A stretch of DNA of 64,000 nt from Pseudolabrys sp. FHR47 (lineage in GTDB: Bacteria; Pseudomonadota; Alphaproteobacteria; Rhizobiales; Xanthobacteraceae). Of this stretch, positions 20,201 through 26,845 are shown piece by piece. How positions within the stretch are numbered: the first letter of the stretch is position 1; each line of letters opens with the position of its first letter. The notes under the pieces are model-generated. The model did no database searches and was not told the DNA's origin. It was given only the letters and a program-made list of their open reading frames with translations. The stretch is from contig NZ_CP039740.1 of assembly GCF_005153485.1 (NCBI RefSeq), forward strand, positions 310,001 to 374,000, read 5' to 3'. The translations under genes were made by a program, and so were the position numbers.

Positions 20201-20752
20201 TTTAAGCGCGCGGCCCAGCGGCGTTTCCGGCTTCTGCGCGGCTTCGAGCAGCACCTTCATGGTGAGGTCGTGCAGCAACTGATGCTCGGTCGCCTCGTCC
20301 AGCACCTCGAAGCGCGCCGGCACATTGGCCTCGAACGGAAACAGATGCAGCAACTGGGTACAGAAAGCGTGGATGGTCTGCACCTTGAGCCCGCCCGGCG
20401 TATCGAGCGCCAGCGCGAACAACTGCCGCGCACGCAGGCGCAAAGACGGCGTGATCGTTTTCACGCCGGTCCGGGTGATCGCGGCGTCCAGCGCGGTGTC
20501 GTCGAGCACGGTCCAGCCGCGCAGCACGTCGAACACCCGGTTCGCCATGTTGGCGGCGGCGGCCTTGGTGAAGGTGATGCAGAGAATGCGCGCCGGATCG
20601 GTGCCGTTTAGCAGCAGGCGGATAACGCGCTGCGCCAGCACATGGGTCTTGCCCGAGCCGGCATTGGCCGATACCCAGGCGGATTGCGCGGGATCAGACG
20701 CCGAGGTCTGCAGCGCAATGACGTCCGGCGGAATGGTGAGCGGCTTGCTCAT
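17288..20752 (-). CDS. addA: Double-strand break repair helicase-nuclease AddA
   Basis: The 3'-5' helicase and nuclease subunit of AddAB, which resects DNA ends and loads RecA. The 1154 residues hold a UvrD-type helicase: Walker A ANAGSGKT (about 30-37), Walker B LIDEAQDTSP (about 380), a VMTVHGAKGLE motif near 775 and the YVAMTRAAERLVV motif VI near 870. The C-terminal RecB-like nuclease has the metal motif ADYKTNRP. The ATG at 20752 overlaps the addB stop by 4 nt; an upstream extension to 20839 lies within addB and is rejected. Confidence 0.95.
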   Translation of the reverse strand: MSKPLTIPPDVIALQTSASDPAQSAWVSANAGSGKTHVLAQRVIRLLLNGTDPARILCITFTKAAAANMANRVFDVLRGWTVLDDTALDAAITRTGVKTITPSLRLRARQLFALALDTPGGLKVQTIHAFCTQLLHLFPFEANVPARFEVLDEATEHQLLHDLTMKVLLEAAQKPETPLGRALKKAVLAAADQTFQDMVRNAIRERDDLTRWIAAAGGIDAAATQLSQALGLQAGDTAEAVDTALFAESLFIQSEWPSVAAVLETGSKTDKDQGGRFRALAALDAVARIETYLDIFCTGTRDKTRERIATSGVQKAHPDLCERLMRERDRVWALLTKKRAVEARDRSMALFAIAYAVIGGFEKEKNRRGLLDYDDLIDKTLELLTEQSAAWVHYKLDSGIHHVLIDEAQDTSPKQWAIVKALVSEFFAGKGAHERTRTIFAVGDEKQSIFSFQGAEPREFADSRDYFKRLHERAELRFEGIAFKASFRSGANVLGAVDTVFASAAAFAGLSADNVGPIHQSLPDKAPGLVELWDLTEADLIEKKPAWQAPFDLQTARSAPAKLAERIANTIAAWRRQSVSPKDVLILVRQRGPLFEAVIRALKQADIPVAGADRLVLTEHIAVMDLMVLADALLLPDDDLALATILKSPLFGLTDIALEQLAWDRKGKSLYASLRTQRPELATQFDLLRGKARELSPFAFYAWLLGAHNGRKQFLARLGHEASDALDEFLNLALDYESRETPTLQGFVAWLRAAEAEVKRDMEMERDEVRVMTVHGAKGLEARFVILADTTTKPEGAIPPKLLTLTPDKAVPGAATPMVWSGRKANDSAAMAAAREAKLREATDEYRRLLYVAMTRAAERLVVCGIKGDRKIPDGCWYQLVDHALGEITVRENADDTVGDGEGTVRRFRKIDPYAAAEAEAAPRAASPEKSEPAIIVPDWLKHEAPRDAMIRIITPSGFDESARRPLPVNGQNKAQNMAMLRGSLTHRLLQSLPGIPPERRLTAAQDYVAREGKKLAAADHAPLIADVMRVLDDARFGALFGPGSRAEVPIVGLVEIDGETRRVNGQVDRLVVTADWVLIADYKTNRPAPRSLPEVPPQYVRQLALYRAVLTKLYPGKAVRCALIWTEALDLMELSAEALTHALSVVTSPRSVP

Positions 20753-23700
20753 TCGCCGGCCTCCTCGTCGAGGCCGGCAGTCAGCGACCATTCCTTGATG
20801 CGGGCGAGATGGTCGTAGGTGCCGTAGTGGTTTTTCCACATCGGATGGCGGAGCGAGAGGTAGGGGCTGTTCGGATCGGCGAACTGCGCCAGCACCTTGG
20901 TCAGTTCGGCCAGCGCCTCATCGGCCTTCATGTCCGGCGTGCTGTCCTTGAACTTGACGGAGCGTTCTTCGCCGGCTTCGACGCCGCCGCTCAGGCGCAC
21001 ATAGAGCAGTTCACTCACCGAGCCGCCCGCCGGAATATCCTTGAAACCGCCGTCCTTGAGGATCGCGGCTTCCAGCGTGAGCTGCGGCGACAGGCCGGCG
21101 CTGACCTGATTGTCGGATGGCGGCGCGCCGGTCTTGTAATCGATGATGGCGTAGCGGCCGTCGGCGAGGCATTCGATGCGGTCGGCGCGCACGGTCAGCG
21201 TGAAGGTGTCATTGCCGAACGTGATCGGGATGCTGCCGCCCACTTCAATCGAGAGCGCTTGCGCGCCGGCGCGGCGTTTGGCGTCGAAGCCGACGAACCA
21301 CGCCGCGATTCGCTCGAAACGCGGCCACCAGAACGCCTTCGCCTCGGGGAAATTCTCCAGCGGCGCGAAGTGGCGCTTGCCGATGGCGAGCAAAGCCGAC
21401 AGCGCATCGGCCGGCAGCTTGTCTTTATGGGTCTGGTCCAGCTCGGCAAGCGAGTCGTGAATGAAGGTGCCGCGCGCGGCGGCATCGATCGGCGCGTCGA
21501 TGGCGTCGAGCGGCTGCAGCTTCAGCACATGCCGCGCATAAATCGTATAGGGATCGCGCAGCAGGTCTTCGATCTCGGTGACGCTGAGGCGGCGCGGCCT
21601 TGCCTCGAAAGGCGGCTTCGGCGCCGGGCGCTGCGCCGGTGTGATGGTCGCGGCCTCGTCGAGCGTGCGCGCCAGCGCGACATAATGCGCGCCGGTCTTC
21701 TGCGCTTCCTTCCAGCGCGCTTCGCCAAGCACGGCGGCCAAGCGCTGCACGAAGCGCGAAGCCACCGTCGGCTCGCCGCCGAGCTTGGCTGGCCGCGACA
21801 GAATCACCTCGCGCGCGCCGAGCGCCTGCGCGAAGTCATGCGCCGACAGGCCGATGCGCCGTTCCGGCAGGTCGAGGCCAAGCTGCCGCCGCATCGGCCG
21901 CGACAGCCAGGCATCGGCCTTTGCTTCCGGCGGCCAGACGGATTCGACCAGCCCGCCGAGCACCAGGCGATCGACATGCTGCAGACGCGCCTCGAGCAGG
22001 CCGAAGATGCGGATGCGCGCATCGGCCGGCGTGCGATGAATGGTGCGGTCGGCGATGGCGAGGTGAAACAATTCGGCGTAATCGGAAGCGGTGACGTCGA
22101 GCGCTTCGGCTGTGGTCAGTTCGTCGAACGTTTTTTCGAGTTCGCGAGTCATGCCGCCGAGTGCGACAAGCGCCTCGGCGTGCTTCGCGGCGAAAACGCC
22201 GATCGGCTGTGCGCCTTCCTGCTTCTCGAGCGGCGCCAATTGGCGCTGAAGCGTTTCGATCAAGGCGGCGGCGGCATCGAGATCGGCATCGCTCAACGCC
22301 AGCCGCGGATCGGAGCGGTGCAGGCCGGAGGCCTTGCCGGCGCGGCCGAGTTCGATCTGGGCGCAGATATCGGTGAGCGCGCCGGTAAGGCCCGTGATGC
22401 CTTCTTTGGGCCGTGTGCCGCGCAGCACGGCGCGCTCCAGCACGCTCACCGCATGAGCATCGAACGGGCTAGAAGGATGCTTGAGCAAAGCGAGCAGCGG
22501 GATCGGCGCGAATTTGTGGCGCACCACGTCCGCCACCAGCCGCGCGAACACGCCTTCGGGCAGATCGGCCAGCGACTGGCCGCGCGAGTCATCGACCGGC
22601 ACGTTCCAGCGCGCCAGCAGCGCGGCGACGCGGCGGCCGAGCGCGACATCGGGCGTCACCAGCGCGGCTGTCTTGCCTTGGGTCTCCATCGCCTCGCGCA
22701 AGGTGACGGCGATGGCGAGCGCCTCTTCCTCGGCATTGGCGGCTTCGATGACGGCAAGGTCTTTAACGGCGGCGTCAGCGCGCGCGGCAAATTCAGTGTC
22801 GTTCGGCAACGCCTGCCAGAGCTGGCTCGCCAGCGCCGGACGCAAGGCTTCCGACGTGACGCGCTCGCGGCCATGCGGCGACGGCGTGGCGAGTGCCGTG
22901 ATGTCCGAGCGCACAATGCCAATGCGCTTGATCAGCGAGGCCAAAGCAAATTGGGGATGGCCATGCGCGGCGTCGTTGTCGCTGAGGATCGCCTCCCAGC
23001 TTTTGTCGTCGAGATCGGTGTCGAGGCCGGGCAGCACAACGGCGCCATGCGGCAGCTTCGAAATCGTATCGAGCAAGGTCGCCGTCGCCGGGATCGAGCC
23101 GGTCGAGCCGGCAGCGATGATCGGGTCGCTGGCATTGGCGAGGCGCTCGGTCTCGGCCTTGATGAGCAAGTCGCGGCGTTCCGCCGGTTCGATGCGGTTG
23201 CCGCCGGCAAGAATGGCCGGCCATTGTTTGCGGATGAATTTGAGGAAGCCGAGCGTCAGGTCCCAGTATTTGTCGTGTTCGTCGGGTACGAGCTTGTCGA
23301 GCGCGTCCCACGGCACCTGCCGCGTCGTCATGTCGTCCATCAACCGCGCCAGATCCTGCGCCAGACGAAACGCCGTCACCGGATTGCTGGCGACGAGCGG
23401 CACATGTCCCCGATCCTTCGGCGCGATGGTGGTCGCCCATTTGAGGATCAGCGCCGAGAGCGGCAGCAGCCGCGACAGGCCACTCATCGCTTCGGGGATG
23501 GCGAGCGCCTGCTCGGGCAATTCAGCCTTGGCGGTTTCGGCGAAAGCGATGTCGTCCTCGTCGATGCCGCCGAGCGGCACGATGCGCGGCAGGATGGCGG
23601 CCTCAAGCCCGAGCCGGTCAAGAAACACGTCGCGGGCTACGCGGCAGGCGCGCTGCGTCGGCAGATAGAGTGTCGCACGCGCGATCTCGATGGGGTCGCG

Positions 23701-23802
23701 CGAGGCCGGATAACCCTTGACCAGCCGCCCGGCGAGCAGCGCGTCGATCAGCACCTCGAGGAACGGCGCCGACGCAGGGATGGTGAAGAGATTGGGCTTC
23801 AT
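20749..23802 (-). CDS. addB: Double-strand break repair protein AddB
   Basis: Partner of AddA; it carries the second nuclease and an inactive helicase-like core that recognises Chi-type sequences. The 1017 residues include PASAPFLEVL near the start, a VLPGLDTDLDD segment near 255 and the RecB-family nuclease motif IDYKTGAPPS near 890. I start it at MKPNLF (23802); the longer frame to 23925 would run into the intergenic region and has no SD. The classic C-terminal iron-sulfur Cys set of Bacillus AddB is not seen, as expected for the alphaproteobacterial type. Confidence 0.93.
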   Translation of the reverse strand: MKPNLFTIPASAPFLEVLIDALLAGRLVKGYPASRDPIEIARATLYLPTQRACRVARDVFLDRLGLEAAILPRIVPLGGIDEDDIAFAETAKAELPEQALAIPEAMSGLSRLLPLSALILKWATTIAPKDRGHVPLVASNPVTAFRLAQDLARLMDDMTTRQVPWDALDKLVPDEHDKYWDLTLGFLKFIRKQWPAILAGGNRIEPAERRDLLIKAETERLANASDPIIAAGSTGSIPATATLLDTISKLPHGAVVLPGLDTDLDDKSWEAILSDNDAAHGHPQFALASLIKRIGIVRSDITALATPSPHGRERVTSEALRPALASQLWQALPNDTEFAARADAAVKDLAVIEAANAEEEALAIAVTLREAMETQGKTAALVTPDVALGRRVAALLARWNVPVDDSRGQSLADLPEGVFARLVADVVRHKFAPIPLLALLKHPSSPFDAHAVSVLERAVLRGTRPKEGITGLTGALTDICAQIELGRAGKASGLHRSDPRLALSDADLDAAAALIETLQRQLAPLEKQEGAQPIGVFAAKHAEALVALGGMTRELEKTFDELTTAEALDVTASDYAELFHLAIADRTIHRTPADARIRIFGLLEARLQHVDRLVLGGLVESVWPPEAKADAWLSRPMRRQLGLDLPERRIGLSAHDFAQALGAREVILSRPAKLGGEPTVASRFVQRLAAVLGEARWKEAQKTGAHYVALARTLDEAATITPAQRPAPKPPFEARPRRLSVTEIEDLLRDPYTIYARHVLKLQPLDAIDAPIDAAARGTFIHDSLAELDQTHKDKLPADALSALLAIGKRHFAPLENFPEAKAFWWPRFERIAAWFVGFDAKRRAGAQALSIEVGGSIPITFGNDTFTLTVRADRIECLADGRYAIIDYKTGAPPSDNQVSAGLSPQLTLEAAILKDGGFKDIPAGGSVSELLYVRLSGGVEAGEERSVKFKDSTPDMKADEALAELTKVLAQFADPNSPYLSLRHPMWKNHYGTYDHLARIKEWSLTAGLDEEAGE

Positions 23803-23855
23803 GCGGGGAGTATATAGGAAGTCGTCGCCGCTATCGCGGAGACGACAGAATAAAC

Positions 23856-24581
23856 CTACCCCGTGCTCTCCGCGATCGCCTGTTCGGCCAACGCAATCGC
23901 ATCGGGCGTGCCGACATGCATCCACAGGCCCTCGAGGCGCAGGCCGTAAAGCCGGCCGTTCTCGATCGCCTTGTCGAACAGTTTCGTCAGCGAGAAGGCG
24001 CCCTGCGGCGCGCCGTCGAACAATCGCGGCGACAGGATCGCGGCGCCCGCGAAGACGAACGGCGCCACCGTGCGCTCTTCCGGCCAGGCGAGGCGGCCGT
24101 CGGGCGCCATCATGAAATCGCCGCGGCCGTCATAGCCGATGCTCTCCGCCGTCGGGGCCAGCAACAGCAGTGCGTCCATCGTGGCGGCATCGAAGTGCTC
24201 GGCGAGCCGCGTCAGGTTCGGCTGCACGCCGTCGAGCCAGATGGTGTCGGAGTTGATGTGGAAGAACGGGCCGTCGCCGATGAGCGGCAGCGCCTTGACC
24301 ACGCCGCCGCCCGTGTCGAGCAGTCCGCCGCGCTCATCGGAAATGACGATCTTCGGCGCGGTGCGCGAAGCAACATGCGCGATGATCTGCTCGCCGAGAT
24401 AATGCACATTGACGATGGCTTGTTTGACGCCGGCGTCTTTGAGGCGATCGAGCACATGATCGAGCAGCGCCTTGCCGGCGACCTGGACCAGCGGTTTCGG
24501 CATGATCGCGGTCAGCGGCCGCATGCGCTGGCCGAAGCCGGCGGCGAGCACCATGGCGCTGTGCGGCGTGTCGATGCTCAT
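23856..24581 (-). CDS. Sugar-1-phosphate nucleotidyltransferase, MurU-like
   Basis: A 241-residue nucleotidyltransferase with the N-terminal signature MVLAAGFGQRMRPLT, PKPLVQVAGK near residue 34, and metal Asp in HINSDTIWLDG near 105. Its ATG overlaps by 4 nt the stop of a gene whose second half is an AmgK-like sugar kinase. In Pseudomonas, AmgK and MurU convert recycled MurNAc to UDP-MurNAc and bypass MurA. That pairing suggests the same role here; a mannose-1-phosphate guanylyltransferase remains possible. Confidence 0.82.
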   Translation of the reverse strand: MSIDTPHSAMVLAAGFGQRMRPLTAIMPKPLVQVAGKALLDHVLDRLKDAGVKQAIVNVHYLGEQIIAHVASRTAPKIVISDERGGLLDTGGGVVKALPLIGDGPFFHINSDTIWLDGVQPNLTRLAEHFDAATMDALLLLAPTAESIGYDGRGDFMMAPDGRLAWPEERTVAPFVFAGAAILSPRLFDGAPQGAFSLTKLFDKAIENGRLYGLRLEGLWMHVGTPDAIALAEQAIAESTG

Positions 24582-26128
24582 GGCGTTCCTGTCTGGAAAC
24601 CCGGCGGAGGGGGGATGTGGACGCCATACCATTCGGCGAGCGGCGCCAGCGCCGGATGCGCCAGCGCGCGCTGCAGATAGGTCCATACGCGCGGCAGATG
24701 ACGCAAATATTGCGGCTTGCCGTCGCGCTTGTTGAGGCGGGCGAAGATGCCGAGGATCTTGGAGGCACGCTGTGCCGCCATCAGCGCATAGAGGTGGACA
24801 AAGGCATCGCGCACGAAGCCGTCCTCGCCCTCGCGGCCGCGCAGATAGCGCACCAGAAGCTGCACCTCGAGATCTTCCGGCACGTCGACGCGGGCGTCCT
24901 GCAATAGCGAGGCGACGTCATAGGCGGCCGGGCCCATCACTGCGTCCTGAAAATCGAGCAGGCCGATGCGCTTGATGCCGTCGCGGTTCGGCAGCCAGAT
25001 CAGATTGGGCGAGTGATAGTCGCGCAGCACCCAGGTCGGCGGCGCTTCCAGTGCCGGCTTAAGCGCATCGGTCCACAGGGCGCGATAGGCGGCGCGCAGT
25101 TTCGCATCGGGTTCGACACCGGCATGCGGCAGATACCAGTCGATCAGCAGCGACACCTCGATCAGCATCGCGGCGAGATCGAAGCGCGGCACGCGATGAC
25201 TGACACCGGGCTCGAGCGGTAGGTCGTTCGGCTTCGGCTTGCGATGCAGGGCGGCGAGCAGATCGGTGGCGATGCCATAGCGCTCGGCGATCGGCGCCGG
25301 CGGTTCGCCTTCGACCACGGTTTCGAGGCCGAGGTCTTCGAGAATGAGCAGCCCGGCGGCGCGGTCAGCGGCTACGATCTTCGGCGCAGAGAGGCCTTCA
25401 TCACTCAAAGCGCGCGCCATGGCGATGAACGGCGTCACGTCTTCGGCAAGATGCGCGATAGCGCTGTAGGGCTTGCCGCCTTCGACCGGCGGCCCGTCCG
25501 GCCGGCGCGGCGAGTTCATGAGGATGAAGCTTTCGCTGTCGCGCGTCAGCCGCTCATACATGCGGCTGGAGGCATCGCCCTGCATGCGCGTGCGCGTTGC
25601 CTCGGCAAAGCCGTGAGTATCGAGAAAGCGCCGGATGGCGTCGATGCGTTCGACGCGCGCGGCAAGCTTGCCGAGCCCCGTCACCTTGCAATGCCGGAAC
25701 GTGTCGCCCTGGCTGGCGTCCAGCATCAACGCGACATTGATGCGGTCGTCCGGCAGATGGCCGCGCGCCCGCTCCGGCCATTCGATCAGCATCACCGTCT
25801 GGCCGGCCTCGTCGTCGAAGCCGAGTTCGGTGAGTTCGTCCGGCCCGGACAGCCGGTACAGATCGGCATGAACCAATGCGAAGCGCGGCAGGTCGTAGCT
25901 CTGCATCAATGTAAAAGTTGGGCTCGGCACCTCGGCATTATCGTCGCCGGCGAGATGACGAATGAAGGCGCGCGCGAAAGCCGATTTGCCGACGCCGAGA
26001 TCGCCGAGCAGGGTGATGACGTCGCCCGGCTCAATGAGATTGGCGATGTCGGCGGCGAGGCGCCGCGTCGCCTGCTCGTCGCGAAGTGCTACGGTAAAGC
26101 TGAACGCGGTGGGCGAGGAAGAGGGCAT
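24578..26128 (-). CDS. TsaE / AmgK-like phosphotransferase fusion
   Basis: A 516-residue fusion. Residues about 10-155 are TsaE, the ATPase that supports t6A37 tRNA modification, with Walker A GDLGVGKS at 42-49 and the family motif SPTFTLMQSY. Residues about 170-510 are an aminoglycoside-phosphotransferase-fold kinase with the catalytic loop LRDYHSPNLIWL and metal motif LLDFQDAVMGP. The latter resembles AmgK, which phosphorylates MurNAc/GlcNAc at C1, and the next gene is MurU-like. I prefer the ATG at 26128 (GGA 7 nt upstream) over a TTG at 26140. The fusion is annotated in other alphaproteobacteria. Confidence 0.88.
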   Translation of the reverse strand: MPSSSPTAFSFTVALRDEQATRRLAADIANLIEPGDVITLLGDLGVGKSAFARAFIRHLAGDDNAEVPSPTFTLMQSYDLPRFALVHADLYRLSGPDELTELGFDDEAGQTVMLIEWPERARGHLPDDRINVALMLDASQGDTFRHCKVTGLGKLAARVERIDAIRRFLDTHGFAEATRTRMQGDASSRMYERLTRDSESFILMNSPRRPDGPPVEGGKPYSAIAHLAEDVTPFIAMARALSDEGLSAPKIVAADRAAGLLILEDLGLETVVEGEPPAPIAERYGIATDLLAALHRKPKPNDLPLEPGVSHRVPRFDLAAMLIEVSLLIDWYLPHAGVEPDAKLRAAYRALWTDALKPALEAPPTWVLRDYHSPNLIWLPNRDGIKRIGLLDFQDAVMGPAAYDVASLLQDARVDVPEDLEVQLLVRYLRGREGEDGFVRDAFVHLYALMAAQRASKILGIFARLNKRDGKPQYLRHLPRVWTYLQRALAHPALAPLAEWYGVHIPPPPGFQTGTP

Positions 26129-26358
26129 CGAATCGTCCAAAGGATACTCGTCTTTATAAGCGCAGCGCGCCGCATGCCGCCAGCGCGCAGGGTCCCGCCA
26201 TCTTCATGCCCAGATTGGACCCGGTTCGACACTTTGTCGCCACGCATGGGGAATCGTTGCGGAATTGGTGCCAATTCGCTGGCGAGACAGGAACGTGTGC
26301 CTAGATCACACGTTGTCGGGCACGAGGGGTTTCGAACGAACAAGAATGGAGAATTTCT

Positions 26359-26757
26359 ATGCGTAAACTGATCACCGGTCTTTCCGTCGCCGCCGTGACC
26401 GCGGCTGCTATTGTGTTGCCGGGCGTGGCCGGCGCCGTTGAGGCACCGGGCCGTGCCGACGCGTACTATCCGGTAGCCGTGCCCGCCGTGGGCGTCGCCA
26501 CCGGCGCGGTCGTTGGCTTCGGTCTCTATAACGGCTGGTTCGGCGCGGCGCCGACGATCGCCGGCAGCACGTTGCCGACCACCGCGGCGGGCGCGGCGAC
26601 CGTGGGCGGCGTCGCCGGTGTCGGCACCGTCGCTCTGATCGACGGCGTGTTGCAGCCGTGCCGCGGCTTCCATGCGCTGTTCGGCGCCAACAAGGACGCC
26701 TGCGCCAATGGCGAGTATGTCGGCTATCAGCAGCGTCCGGCGCGCTACGTCCGCTGA
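26359..26757 (+). CDS. Hypothetical exported protein
   Basis: I do not recognise this 132-residue protein. It starts with a clear Sec signal peptide (MRKLITGLSVAAVTAAAIVL, cleavage likely after GVAGA). The mature part is Gly/Ala/Val-rich and could form a hydrophobic hairpin (about 45-100). Near the C-terminus two Cys (QPCRGF and KDACANG) might form a disulfide, and the end is basic and aromatic. A GGAG ribosome-binding site precedes the ATG and a good terminator follows, so it is probably expressed alone. It lies divergently from tsaE-amgK. Confidence 0.75.
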   Translation: MRKLITGLSVAAVTAAAIVLPGVAGAVEAPGRADAYYPVAVPAVGVATGAVVGFGLYNGWFGAAPTIAGSTLPTTAAGAATVGGVAGVGTVALIDGVLQPCRGFHALFGANKDACANGEYVGYQQRPARYVR

Positions 26758-26806
26758 TGACCCTCCCGGGTAAAGTAGCGTTCGCGTAAGCGTGAATGCG
26801 TCAAGG

Positions 26807-26835
26807 CCCCTGCGGTTCGCCGCGGGGGTTTTGTT
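26807..26835 (+). terminator. Rho-independent terminator with TTCG loop
   Basis: CCCCTGCGG and CCGCGGGGG enclose a TTCG tetraloop (26807-26828) and run into TTTTGTTT. It serves the hypothetical gene ending at 26757 and lies just before the end of the convergent divL. Confidence 0.85.
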
Positions 26836-26845
26836 TGATTGGACG

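Noticed and set aside
20809..23817. A 1002-codon open frame on the plus strand
   Set aside because: It is antisense to addB over its full length, has no recognisable domain and the Arg/Gly/His-rich composition of GC-driven shadow frames.
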